A DNA stretch of 64,000 bases. It comes from MM2 sp035460165 (GTDB lineage: Bacteria; Pseudomonadota; Gammaproteobacteria; Burkholderiales; Methylophilaceae). The notes under the pieces were generated by a model. It worked only from the letters and a program-made list of their open reading frames with translations, was not told the origin of the DNA and did not search any database. The translations under genes were made by a program, and so were the position numbers. Shown piece by piece: positions 6,943 through 14,961 of this stretch. Numbering within the stretch: the first letter of the stretch is position 1; each line of letters begins with the position of its first letter. Location: NCBI GenBank assembly GCA_035460165.1, contig DATHWW010000002.1, positions 19,998 through 83,997 on the forward strand, given 5' to 3'.

Positions 6943-8033
6943 ACGACGCCACCGACATTCTCGAACGCACTCCCGCCCGTTACTGGCATTTGCTGGACGA
7001 TGGCCGCATCCAGTGCGACTTGTGTCCGCGTGACTGCCGGCTGCACGAAGGCCAGCGCGGCGCATGCTTTGTGCGGGCGCGCGCCGGCGACGAGATGGTA
7101 TTGACCACGTATGGCCGCTCCTCGGGCTTCTGCGTCGACCCGGTCGAGAAGAAACCGCTGAATCACTTCTATCCCGGCTCGAGCATCCTGTCCTTCGGAA
7201 CCGCCGGCTGCAATCTCGCGTGCAAGTTCTGCCAGAACTGGGATATCTCCAAATCGCGTGACTTCGACCGCCTGGCCGCCCAAGCCACGCCGGAGGCGAT
7301 TGCCCGGGCAGCACAGGAAAACGGCTGCAAGAGCGTGGCTTTCACCTACAACGACCCGGTGATTTTCGCCGAGTACGCGATGGACGTCGCGGACGCCTGC
7401 CATGAGATCGGCGTACACGCAGTAGCAGTGACGGCGGGCTACATGCACGACCAGCCGCGGCGCGATTTCTACGCCAAAATGGATGCGGCCAACGTGGATT
7501 TGAAAGCCTTCACCGAAGCGTTCTACTACAAGCTCACCGGCGCGCATTTGCAGCCGGTGCTGGATACGCTGCGCTACCTCAAGCATGAAACGGACGTGTG
7601 GTTCGAGATCACTACGCTGCTGATCCCCGGCTGTAACGACTCCGACGCCGAGGTCGGCGCGATGTGCGACTGGCTCGCGCAAGAGCTCGGCACCGATGTG
7701 CCGCTGCATTTCACCGCCTTCCATCCGGATTACAAAATGACCGACCTGCCGCCTACGCCGCCGGAAACCTTGACCCGCGCCCGCCACATCGGCCTGTCCG
7801 CAGGCTTGCAATACGTATACACCGGCAATGTGCACGACACCGAAGGCGGCACGACCTTCTGCCCGCATTGCCAGAACCCGCTGATCGTGCGCGACTGGCA
7901 TGAGATCCGGCATTACGATCTGACCGAAACCGGCGCTTGTGCGCACTGCGGCACCTCCGTCGTCGGTCGTTTCGGTAAATTCGAGAGTCAGTTCGGCCGA
8001 CGCCGCATTCCGCTAAGCGTCGCAAATTTCTGA
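6939..8033 (+). CDS. amrS: AmmeMemoRadiSam system radical SAM enzyme
   Basis: 364-residue radical SAM protein related to pyruvate formate-lyase activating enzymes. The [4Fe-4S] ligands are C91-x3-C95-x2-C98 (CNLACKFC). Extra cysteines lie before it (C26, C29, C33, C43) and two CxxC pairs near the C-terminus (FCPHCQ and CAHCGT) look like a zinc ribbon. ATG 6939 overlaps the stop of the AMMECR1 gene by 4 bp (ATGA), so the three genes form one transcription unit. The substrate is not known. Confidence 0.95.
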   Translation: MNDATDILERTPARYWHLLDDGRIQCDLCPRDCRLHEGQRGACFVRARAGDEMVLTTYGRSSGFCVDPVEKKPLNHFYPGSSILSFGTAGCNLACKFCQNWDISKSRDFDRLAAQATPEAIARAAQENGCKSVAFTYNDPVIFAEYAMDVADACHEIGVHAVAVTAGYMHDQPRRDFYAKMDAANVDLKAFTEAFYYKLTGAHLQPVLDTLRYLKHETDVWFEITTLLIPGCNDSDAEVGAMCDWLAQELGTDVPLHFTAFHPDYKMTDLPPTPPETLTRARHIGLSAGLQYVYTGNVHDTEGGTTFCPHCQNPLIVRDWHEIRHYDLTETGACAHCGTSVVGRFGKFESQFGRRRIPLSVANF

Positions 8034-8119
8034 AGCATTGTTCGCCAATTTCAACGCTTGCCATTGCGGCAGCCTATTGATCCGCCATTATTGAAATGGC
8101 CCGATAAAGTCTAAACTCC

Positions 8120-8188
8120 GTTCGGCCTGAGCTTGTCGAAGGCCAGTGAATCCATTCATGTTTCGACAGGCTCGACACGAATGGATGA
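8120..8188. repeat. REP-like intergenic inverted repeat
   Basis: GAGCTTGTCGAA (8129-8140) and TTCGACAGGCTC (8162-8173) are inverted with one mismatch; TCCATTC (8151-8157) and GAATGGA (8179-8185) form a second, interleaved inverted pair. The first core resembles the dispersed GCCTGAGCTTGTCGAA palindromes seen between genes in many proteobacteria. It sits between two convergent genes and may act as a bidirectional transcription end. Confidence 0.55.
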
Positions 8189-8221
8189 AAACATTTCCGG
8201 ACCGTATCAATAATAGAAGTA

Positions 8222-8917
8222 TCAATGCTTGCCGGTCAGCGGCACGAACCTGACCGGCAACACTTCCTGGCGATGCACGTTGCCCTCAGCATCTTTCTTG
8301 ATTAGCAGCAGCTCCTGCGCCGCATAGCTTTCGCCTAAGGGAATCACCATGCGTCCGCCCGGCTTCAGCTGATCCAATAGCGACGGCGGCACCTGGCTCG
8401 CCCCGGCGGTGACGATGATGCTGTCGTAAGGGGCATGCTCCGCCCAGCCGTAATAACCGTCCCCCTGCCGCACATGCGCCTGTTCATAGCCCAAAGCGCG
8501 CAAGGACTCCGCAGCTTGGCTGGCAAGCGGCTCGATGATTTCCATGGAATAAACTTCCGCGCCCATTTCGGCAAGCATCGCCGTCTGGTAGCCGCAGCCG
8601 GTGCCGATTTCCAGCACGCGGCTGCCGGGCTTGAGTTTAAGTAATTCGGTCATGAAAGCGACGACATACGGCTGGGAGATCGTCTGGCCGTAGCCGATAG
8701 GCAAAGGGCGATTCTGGTAGGCGTAATCGCACTCGATGTCGGGCACGAAGCGATGACGCGGAACACGTCCCAGCGCTTCGAGCACAGGTCGTGACAACAC
8801 AGGCGTACCCGGCTGCGGGTTGAATTCCTCGGCCATGGCTGCCACCTCGGCCACCATATCGCCACGCAGTCCGGAATAAGCGGACTCCAGCGGATCGCCA
8901 GAATACGCCTGCATCAT
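8222..8917 (-). CDS. pcm: Protein-L-isoaspartate O-methyltransferase
   Basis: Repairs isoaspartyl residues in aged proteins using S-adenosylmethionine. 231 residues with the SAM-binding VLEIGTGCGYQTAMLAEM motif, the substrate-side QTISQPYVVAFMTELL segment, and the DSIIVTAGASQVPPSLLDQLKPGGRMVIP block, standard for the family. The start is one of two adjacent ATG codons. It lies 3 bp after the host-attachment-family gene and is probably co-transcribed. Confidence 0.94.
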   Translation of the reverse strand: MMQAYSGDPLESAYSGLRGDMVAEVAAMAEEFNPQPGTPVLSRPVLEALGRVPRHRFVPDIECDYAYQNRPLPIGYGQTISQPYVVAFMTELLKLKPGSRVLEIGTGCGYQTAMLAEMGAEVYSMEIIEPLASQAAESLRALGYEQAHVRQGDGYYGWAEHAPYDSIIVTAGASQVPPSLLDQLKPGGRMVIPLGESYAAQELLLIKKDAEGNVHRQEVLPVRFVPLTGKH

Positions 8918-8920
8918 GGG

Positions 8921-9415
8921 TTACTGAAAGCCGGGCTTGCGCCGCGCCGGAATCAGGTTCATCGAAGCCAGTTGTTCGTGCAGTTCATGCACGGAAAACT
9001 TGCTGTAATCCTTGGCGACTTCCTTGAGTTCGAAGCCGTTATTGCGATGCAACTCGCCGCGCAGCATGCCGAGCATGCGGTTATCGGCGGTCACCACCAC
9101 GCGGACGGCGCCTGCGGTGCGCGCAAGTGCGGCGGTTTCGCCGGCGACCGATTGCACGAAGCGTCGCTCGTATTCGACCCGGTGCTGCTCGCGATGGTCG
9201 TCATAACGATGCACGCCACCGCCACCGCCTCCCCGATTGCTGCCGCTTCTGGTGTCCGTCCACAGGTCCTTGCCAGCAGCTGCTTGTTCGGGATTCACCA
9301 ATGTTTCGTGTTCCACCATGCGCGGACTGGATTCGTATTCAGGTGTTTCGGCATTCTGCAGACTGAAAAAACGAGCGCGGGAACCATTGGCGACGACGAC
9401 GATGATATTCAACAT
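8921..9415 (-). CDS. Host attachment family protein (AtsE-like)
   Basis: 164 residues of the family annotated as protein required for attachment to host cells, which has an eRF1-like fold in related sequences. Visible are the N-terminal IIVVVANGSRARFF strand, the FVQSVAG segment, and the VVVTADNRMLGMLR strand. A GGGGGG tract with a flanking basic segment (about residues 62-68) forms a flexible linker. The role in a free-living bacterium is unclear; the family name comes from an Agrobacterium mutant. Followed after 3 bp by pcm. Confidence 0.8.
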   Translation of the reverse strand: MLNIIVVVANGSRARFFSLQNAETPEYESSPRMVEHETLVNPEQAAAGKDLWTDTRSGSNRGGGGGGVHRYDDHREQHRVEYERRFVQSVAGETAALARTAGAVRVVVTADNRMLGMLRGELHRNNGFELKEVAKDYSKFSVHELHEQLASMNLIPARRKPGFQ

Positions 9416-9626
9416 GGAAATTTCTCCGTAGTTGGTTGGTGGAATGGCTTGGTTTTTAATGTCTGGTAGCTACATTCTGCGGGGGGTATTAGTATGGAGA
9501 TGCGCGGGTTAAAAACGTTCCCGCATGTTTAATGATATGCCTCTTGCATAATAATTCAAGTTCAAATTCATTTGATTATTAATAAGTAATTACCTTTTAT
9601 AATCAATGATTAAGGAGAGTAAAATC

Positions 9627-9977
9627 ATGAGCTACAGAGGTAGTTGCCACTGCGGAAAAATCACCATTGAAGTCGAAGGCGAGCTCGCCCAGGCGATGCA
9701 ATGCAATTGCTCGATCTGCAGCAAAAAAGGCTATCTGCTGTGGTTCGTGCCGCGTGCCAACATGCGCTGGCTGACACCGGATAATGAACTCGCCACCTAC
9801 ACCTTCAACAAGCACCAGATTCAGCATCATTTCTGCCCGACCTGCGGCTGCTCACCCTTCAGCGAAGCCATCGGACCGACGGGCGAAGCCATGGCCGCCA
9901 TCAACGTGCGCTGCCTGGACAACGATATCGATCTGGCCGCGCTGAAAATCATCCCTTACGACGGACGGAGCAAATGA
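9627..9977 (+). CDS. GFA family protein (zinc-binding, CENP-V/GFA fold)
   Basis: 116 residues. The family zinc ligands are clear: C7-x-C9 (SCHCG), C26-x-C28-x2-C31 (CNCSIC) and C70-x2-C73 (CPTC). The family is named after glutathione-dependent formaldehyde-activating enzyme, but most members have no proven activity. ATG 9627 is chosen because AAGGAG (9612-9617) precedes it and family proteins start a few residues before SCHCG. Followed 1 bp later by a glutathione peroxidase gene, so a glutathione-linked role is plausible. Confidence 0.85.
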   Translation: MSYRGSCHCGKITIEVEGELAQAMQCNCSICSKKGYLLWFVPRANMRWLTPDNELATYTFNKHQIQHHFCPTCGCSPFSEAIGPTGEAMAAINVRCLDNDIDLAALKIIPYDGRSK

Positions 9978-9978
9978 G

Positions 9979-10467
9979 ATGAATGCCCAGAGCCCACTGC
10001 TGCAACATACATTCCCGCGCTTGCAGGACGGCACGGCCCAAGACTTGAGCCTCTATGCCGGCAAGGTCGTGCTGGTGGTCAATACCGCCAGCTACTGCGG
10101 GCTGACGCCGCAATATGCCGGATTGCAAAAGCTATATCACGAGCACAAGGAGCGCGGGTTCGTCGTTCTCGGCTTTCCGTCCAATGAATTCGGGGCGCAG
10201 GAACCGGGCAGCGAGCAGCAGATCGCGGAGTTTTGCAGCAGTTTTTATCATGTGGATTTCCCAATGTTCGGCAAGACGACCGTCACCGAAGGCCAGGCCA
10301 ACCCCTTCCATAACATGCTGGGCGCAGCGACCGGCGATTGGCCGAAATGGAATTTCCATAAATACCTGATAGCCCGCAGCGGCAGCGAGGTGGTGAGTTT
10401 TCCAAGCATGGTCGCACCGGACGATCCGGCGCTGCTGGCGGCGATAGACCGCTTCCTCGACGCTTAA
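9979..10467 (+). CDS. Glutathione peroxidase family (thiol peroxidase)
   Basis: 162 residues of the GPx family, reducing hydroperoxides with glutathione or thioredoxin. The catalytic tetrad is visible: C40 in NTASYCGLTPQY, Gln in GFPSNEFGAQEPG, Trp and Asn in KWNFHKYLI. The enzyme uses Cys rather than selenocysteine (TGC). Gene directly follows the GFA gene and is probably in one operon with it. Confidence 0.93.
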   Translation: MNAQSPLLQHTFPRLQDGTAQDLSLYAGKVVLVVNTASYCGLTPQYAGLQKLYHEHKERGFVVLGFPSNEFGAQEPGSEQQIAEFCSSFYHVDFPMFGKTTVTEGQANPFHNMLGAATGDWPKWNFHKYLIARSGSEVVSFPSMVAPDDPALLAAIDRFLDA

Positions 10468-10489
10468 AAGCTGAACATGGGCGGGTATT

Positions 10490-11212
10490 TCATGATGCCG
10501 CCCGCAAGTTGCGCTTCTGCGCGTGTTCAACGGCAAATTCGTACAAATCCACCAGGTCTTCTTCCGTCACGGCGATCACGCCGTCCATCTGATCCAGTGC
10601 CCAGCCGAAATCCGCCTCGGTCAATTTCAGGCGCCGACTGTCCGTAGCCGCCTCGAATTTGCGGTGATGCGGGTGATGCGTATGGCGCAAGGGATACCGC
10701 CGCCCGGGGATCAGGTTGTTGATCGCCACCGCCAGCAGCAGAATGGTACCGGCATTGAACACAACCACGCCGATGAAGCCCCACCCCAGAGCGTGGATGG
10801 CCGGCCCACCGATAACCGCGATCATCGCCGTTCCGGCGCTGGGTGGATGCAGACAGCGCAGGTGATACATGACAGCTATCGACAGCGCGACGGCAACCGC
10901 GGTGGCAATTGGCGGAGAAGCGATCATCTGCGCGCAGGCCACCCCGACCGCAGCCGACACGAAATGGCCGCCGAACATCGGCCACGGTTGCGCCAGCGGG
11001 CTATGGGGAAGGGCGAATAACAGGCAGGTCGAAGCCCCCATCGAGGCTAGCATCATTAGCGTCAGGGCCGTGGTTTCCACGCCCAGCTTGACCTCCATGC
11101 CAAGCAGGAGAATAGCCGCAAACGCACCGACCACCGAAAACAGCATCTCCCGAAATGGCATGTGGATGGATTTCTGCGGAAGCGGCAGCCGCCCGAACAA
11201 CTTCAATTTCAT
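10490..11212 (-). CDS. HPP family membrane protein (possible nitrite transporter)
   Basis: 240 residues with about four hydrophobic segments and the HPP signature (LRCLHPPSAGTAMIAVIGG). HPP-family proteins from plastids and cyanobacteria have been linked to nitrite transport; that is family knowledge, not shown here. The C-terminal tail (about 60 residues) is charged and cytoplasmic-looking. It lies 9 bp after the last gene of the heme-copper enzyme operon and is probably its fifth gene, which would fit a nitrogen-oxide theme. Confidence 0.82.
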   Translation of the reverse strand: MKLKLFGRLPLPQKSIHMPFREMLFSVVGAFAAILLLGMEVKLGVETTALTLMMLASMGASTCLLFALPHSPLAQPWPMFGGHFVSAAVGVACAQMIASPPIATAVAVALSIAVMYHLRCLHPPSAGTAMIAVIGGPAIHALGWGFIGVVVFNAGTILLLAVAINNLIPGRRYPLRHTHHPHHRKFEAATDSRRLKLTEADFGWALDQMDGVIAVTEEDLVDLYEFAVEHAQKRNLRAAS

Positions 11213-11221
11213 TCCTATTCC

Positions 11222-11803
11222 TTATCGATTAGTGTTTGCTTCGTAGGTACGGCTCCCCGCCCTGAAAAACCCCGCGAGCCACGTGCATGCCGCCAGCAGT
11301 GAAAATGTGATCAGTGCCTGGCCGACCGCCTGCTGCTGACTGGTGAGATAGGCATTGCACAGGCGCACGGGCGCTGCGGCGTAAAGCCAGCCGGTGACGG
11401 CCATCATGGGCAGCAGATTGCCGAGAAAGAATCCGCGCACCAGCAATCCGGCCAACGGCCATGAAACCGCCAGCGCCGCGCCGGTCAACAGAAGGCTGGC
11501 GAATTTGACGGCCTCCAGCCATGGCACGATCAGCACTTCGTCGAGCGCGCGTGGCACCATCCAGAACGCCAGCACGCACGATACCAGCAGCAAGCCGCTG
11601 ATGCCGTGATGATTCCAGGCAGCCCAGTGCCGCCGCACCCTTTCCGGGACGGCATGGCCCACCAACAGGCCGGCCCCGATGAGCAAGGGGAATTGCATCA
11701 GCATATGCCGCTCCATATCGGCTTCCAGCCAGGCGCGCGGTCCCGGCAAAGCCAGCAAGGCGAGGATGCCGCAGCCAAGCCATAGTCCGCTTCGCCGCCT
11801 CAT
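11222..11803 (-). CDS. Membrane protein of heme-copper (norSY-senC-orf1-like) cluster
   Basis: 193 residues with about five hydrophobic helices; no soluble domain. Two HH-containing loops (NHHGISG; and H36 region) could hold metal or heme, but no recognised motif. It overlaps senC by 4 bp. In ammonia-oxidising bacteria the norSY-senC cluster ends in an unassigned membrane protein called orf1, and position and size agree with that. A CtaG-like assembly role is possible; the sequence alone does not decide. Confidence 0.6.
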   Translation of the reverse strand: MRRRSGLWLGCGILALLALPGPRAWLEADMERHMLMQFPLLIGAGLLVGHAVPERVRRHWAAWNHHGISGLLLVSCVLAFWMVPRALDEVLIVPWLEAVKFASLLLTGAALAVSWPLAGLLVRGFFLGNLLPMMAVTGWLYAAAPVRLCNAYLTSQQQAVGQALITFSLLAACTWLAGFFRAGSRTYEANTNR

Positions 11804-12432
11804 GCCCGTTCCGGTTGCCGGCTGCGCTGCACTTGTTGCAGCAACGGTTTCCAGGCCTCGCTGTCAATGTCCATGACACGTACCAGCCGCGCTTGCGGAT
11901 TCACCAGCAGGAGCGCGGCATTATGCTGGTAACCGCCCCACTCGTCGGGAATCACGGTAATCCCGAAAAACGCGAGCAGCTTAGGCAGGCTTGCAGCATC
12001 CTTGACCGTCGCGAAGCGCCATATTGCCGGATCGGCGTCGTAATGCGCCGCATATCGCGCCAGCACCTCCGGCCTGTCGTGTGCCGGGTCGAAGCTAATA
12101 CTGAGCAAACTCACCTTGTCTTGCAGCCCTTGCGCCACGATGGCGCGCTGCATGCGCTGGAAATCGGTGCCCTGTGTCCGGCATACGGCATTGCAGCGGG
12201 TGTAGATGAAATCGATCAGCCAGAACTTTCCGCTCTCTTGCACGGCGCGGTTCAGGATGAACTCCTGACCTTGCGATTCCACCAGCGTGACGGGTTCCAG
12301 AACCGGCCGGTTTTGCAGCACCTGCAGGCGACGCGCCTGCTCCTTGGTGAATACGCTGAAAGCAGCGGTGATGCCGGCCAATGCCAAGCCGGCTGCCAGC
12401 ATCACCGTGAGACAGGCAAGTGCGGTTTTCAT
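11800..12432 (-). CDS. senC: SCO1/SenC family copper chaperone
   Basis: 210 residues: an N-terminal membrane anchor (about 5-27) and a periplasmic thioredoxin-like domain. The copper ligands are the CxxxC pair in YTRCNAVCRTQG and the distal His in YQHNAALLL. SCO proteins deliver copper to the CuA centre of subunit II, encoded two genes upstream. The start at 12432 puts it 5 bp after the subunit I stop; the open frame reaches 12645 but that extension overlaps subunit I and lacks a signal. Confidence 0.92.
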   Translation of the reverse strand: MKTALACLTVMLAAGLALAGITAAFSVFTKEQARRLQVLQNRPVLEPVTLVESQGQEFILNRAVQESGKFWLIDFIYTRCNAVCRTQGTDFQRMQRAIVAQGLQDKVSLLSISFDPAHDRPEVLARYAAHYDADPAIWRFATVKDAASLPKLLAFFGITVIPDEWGGYQHNAALLLVNPQARLVRVMDIDSEAWKPLLQQVQRSRQPERA

Positions 12433-12437
12433 GCCGA

Positions 12438-13886
12438 TCAGCGACGTCCGGCCGAGGACATGCGCGCCAGCGCTCCGCCCACGATGGCCCCGGCGCTCAG
12501 CAATATCGTCAGCGCAAATATCGTGGCCGTCTGGCTGTAGTGCTGCCACTCGGGCAAATGCACGGCCCAGCGGCGCGGGATACTGGCGTGACCTGACAGC
12601 AGGAACATCAGCGCAAAGCCCATCACGCCGCATGCAAAGCACCACAGCGCAACCTTGTCGAAAACCGTGAAAGCCGTTTCACGTTCCGCACGCGAAATCC
12701 AGTGAATGAACGCGAATATCATGCTGACGCAGCCGAGCATCAGGTAGAGGTGAAAATGTCCCGGCACCCATTGCGTGTTGTGCATGACCACATTGACCGC
12801 GATCGTGCCGTCGATCACCGCCGGGATCACGCCCGCGCTCCAGCCGAACACCGACAGCACCAGCAGCGCGGAGGTAAGGTCCCAACGCATGCGGCTACGA
12901 TAAATTGCGCCTAACGTACCGGTCAGCGTGATTGCCAGCACGGGCAGGCTGCTGGTGTAGGACACGATCTGTCCCAGCACCTGGGCCCACAGCGGCTGTG
13001 CAAAATCCATCAACAGATGGTGCGGATAGACGACGAGCACCATCAGGCAGGTCGCGCTCCACGACCAGACGAAAGGCGCGTAGACCTTCCACGGGCGCCC
13101 CGTGTATTGGGGCAGGATTTCGTAGACCGCGATCACCGCCATGTAGATGGTGGAATTAACAAACACGTGGCCGAACAGATAGATCAGGTTCTTGGCGAGC
13201 AGCGGGTGGATGGCGAGCTCGGGCACATACAGGTTAATCAGCATCATCGTCAGGATGACTGCACCGGCCAGGATGGAAACAAGATTGATGAGAATGACCA
13301 CCGTACTGGCGATAACGGTCGCGGGCGGCGCGTCATGCGCCTTGCCGGTTTTCAGGAAGCGCCAGCCCAGCGCATGAGCGAAATTGCCGTAACGCGCGAT
13401 GATGCCGCGCGCCGCCTCCAGGTAAAAGAGCAGGAAGCCGACGCCGACCAGCAGCACGCCTCCCATGTAGAACGCGGCCGCATGCTTGCTCCACAGCCCC
13501 ATCGAATGCGACGGCAACGGGTACAGAAATGTCCAGGCTGCGGCGAATCCGCCCACGAAAATGCTGCCGAGCACGAAAACCACGCCCAGCAGGAACAACG
13601 CAAGGTTGGCGACCGCCACTCGCTGATGCAGCGCAATGTATTTACCGAGGAAATGCCACATGACTGCCGCACCGCCGAGGCCGGCAATGGCCACCATGCC
13701 GATGCCATGCGCGGTGAGCAGCTGGTAAAAAATATCCGGGCCGATGCTGATGAGATTACCCTGCGCCATGCGCATGGCCACGCCCAATGCCATCAACAGG
13801 AGCAGCACCAGGCCGGCAATACCGGCATAGGCTTTGACGACCGCATTCGCCGGCCGCGAAGAAGCCGGAATTATTTGTTCCATCAC
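12438..13886 (-). CDS. norS: Heme-copper oxidase superfamily subunit I, NorS/sNOR-type candidate
   Basis: 482 residues, about 12 membrane helices. Histidines at expected sites: low-spin heme His in LLTAHGIGM, CuB His in LFGHVFVN, the His pair in YPHHLLMDF, and distal heme ligands in VPGHFHLYLMLG. The position four residues after the first CuB His, Tyr in HPEVY-type oxygen reductases, is Asn here, so the His-Tyr cofactor of A/B-type oxidases cannot form there. Together with the NsrR-like control and the gene order subunit II, subunit I, SenC, membrane protein, this argues for the sNOR (NorSY) nitric oxide reductase class rather than an ordinary oxidase. A ba3-like oxidase remains the alternative. 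Confidence 0.72.
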   Translation of the reverse strand: MMEQIIPASSRPANAVVKAYAGIAGLVLLLLMALGVAMRMAQGNLISIGPDIFYQLLTAHGIGMVAIAGLGGAAVMWHFLGKYIALHQRVAVANLALFLLGVVFVLGSIFVGGFAAAWTFLYPLPSHSMGLWSKHAAAFYMGGVLLVGVGFLLFYLEAARGIIARYGNFAHALGWRFLKTGKAHDAPPATVIASTVVILINLVSILAGAVILTMMLINLYVPELAIHPLLAKNLIYLFGHVFVNSTIYMAVIAVYEILPQYTGRPWKVYAPFVWSWSATCLMVLVVYPHHLLMDFAQPLWAQVLGQIVSYTSSLPVLAITLTGTLGAIYRSRMRWDLTSALLVLSVFGWSAGVIPAVIDGTIAVNVVMHNTQWVPGHFHLYLMLGCVSMIFAFIHWISRAERETAFTVFDKVALWCFACGVMGFALMFLLSGHASIPRRWAVHLPEWQHYSQTATIFALTILLSAGAIVGGALARMSSAGRR

Positions 13887-13901
13887 TGAATCCTTGACTG
13901 G

Positions 13902-14420
13902 TTATTCTGCGACGACGCGGATATCGGCCGTCATGTTGTGATGCGCCATGCCGCAATACTCCAGGCACAGCACCTTGTAGATTCCCGGCGTATCGAACCG
14001 GTAGCGCAGCACATTGACCATGCCGGGCATGGCCTGGGTCTGCGCTTTCAATCGGAGTTTGGAGTCGTATAGCGCGAAGCCGTGGTTCACATCGTCTGCG
14101 GTGACATGAAACGCGATCTCGCGTCCCACCGGAACGGTATCCTGCGATAGCTCCCAGCGCCACTGGTGACCCGTTGCCTTGACCACAATCTCCTCGCCAA
14201 CGGCGCGTGCGCCATAAGGCATGTGCGCCAGGCTGTAGCCGATGGCAAGCACGAACAGTACAATCAACCCCCACAGCACCCGCTTGCGCCATCGCGCCGT
14301 TGCTGGGGCGGCACTATTTCTTTCGTCCGGCCACTCGCTCCTGCGTATGACCCGGATAAAGATAATCGCCAATAGGGCGATGCTTACCAAGGATAGAATC
14401 AGGGCAATATTTTGTATCAT
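13902..14420 (-). CDS. norY: CuA-containing subunit II, NorY/CoxB-like
   Basis: 172 residues with one N-terminal membrane helix (about 4-25) and a periplasmic cupredoxin domain. The binuclear CuA site is complete: His in DVNHGF and C-x3-C-x3-H-x2-M in CLEYCGMAHHNM. It accepts electrons from cytochrome c and passes them to subunit I. I place the start at 14420 (MIQNIAL) rather than 14438, because the longer start abuts the operator palindrome with no room for a ribosome binding site, whereas GGGA precedes 14420. First gene of the five-gene operon. Confidence 0.88.
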   Translation of the reverse strand: MIQNIALILSLVSIALLAIIFIRVIRRSEWPDERNSAAPATARWRKRVLWGLIVLFVLAIGYSLAHMPYGARAVGEEIVVKATGHQWRWELSQDTVPVGREIAFHVTADDVNHGFALYDSKLRLKAQTQAMPGMVNVLRYRFDTPGIYKVLCLEYCGMAHHNMTADIRVVAE

Positions 14421-14438
14421 TTGGCGTCCCAATGTCAT

Positions 14439-14461
14439 AAGATGTATATTTAATACATCTT
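14439..14461. promoter_or_regulatory. NsrR-like operator
   Basis: AAGATGTAT-N5-ATACATCTT is a perfect 9-5-9 palindrome, very close to the NsrR consensus (AAGATG, CATCTT halves). It lies immediately downstream of the -10 of the norY promoter, covering the expected transcription start, the right geometry for repression. A further half site (AAATACATCTT, 14498-14508) lies just before the regulator start and may serve autoregulation. Confidence 0.75.
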
Positions 14462-14462
14462 A

Positions 14463-14491
14463 AATATAGCATGCCGATTTTTGTTAATCAA
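14463..14491 (-). promoter_or_regulatory. Putative sigma70 promoter of the norY operon
   Basis: On the minus strand TTGATT (14491-14486), 17 bp, TATATT (14468-14463). The NsrR-like palindrome begins 1 bp downstream of the -10. Confidence 0.6.
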
Positions 14492-14514
14492 TATTTGAAA
14501 TACATCTTATAACC

Positions 14515-14961
14515 ATGCGCCTGACCACCTACACCGACTACACGATGAGAGTCCTGATCTATCTCGGGCTCCAGCAGGATCATCTGGTTACGATTTCGGA
14601 CATCGCCCAGGCTTACGGCATTTCGGAAAATCACCTGATGAAAGTGGTGCACGGCCTCGCGCAGCGCGGCGATGTGGAAACGGTACGCGGCAAGGGAGGT
14701 GGCATGCGCCTGGCGCGCAAGCCGGAGGAAATCAATATCGGCGAAACAATCCGCGCAACGGAAGGCGAAGGCGGCCTGCTTGCTTGCGTGGAGTCGGAAA
14801 GCGACTGTTGTATCCAGCAGGCATGTGCACTGATCGGGATATTAAAGGAAGCGCAAACAGCGCTTTATGGGGTATTGGACCGGTACACGCTGGCGGATTT
14901 ACTACAACGGGATGCTCCGCTCACCGCCATCCTGATGTCCATGCACCGGACTTCCGAATAA
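14515..14961 (+). CDS. nsrR: Rrf2 family regulator, NsrR-type nitric oxide sensor
   Basis: 148 residues. The N-terminal winged helix (RLTTYTDYTMRVLIYLGL, HLMKVVHGLAQ, VRGKGGGMRLAR) matches NsrR. The Fe-S ligand region has C91, C98/C99 and C104, close to C91, C96 and C102 of E. coli NsrR. NsrR holds a [Fe-S] cluster that NO destroys, releasing repression. It is divergent from the heme-copper operon and shares with it the intergenic region bearing the palindrome, so it very probably controls that operon. IscR is less likely given the start sequence and cysteine spacing. Confidence 0.85.
   Translation: MRLTTYTDYTMRVLIYLGLQQDHLVTISDIAQAYGISENHLMKVVHGLAQRGDVETVRGKGGGMRLARKPEEINIGETIRATEGEGGLLACVESESDCCIQQACALIGILKEAQTALYGVLDRYTLADLLQRDAPLTAILMSMHRTSE

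Noticed and set aside
13017..13889. 290-codon plus-strand open frame opposite the heme-copper subunit I
   Set aside because: Hydrophilic His/Arg/Gln-rich translation is the reverse of membrane helices; shadow.
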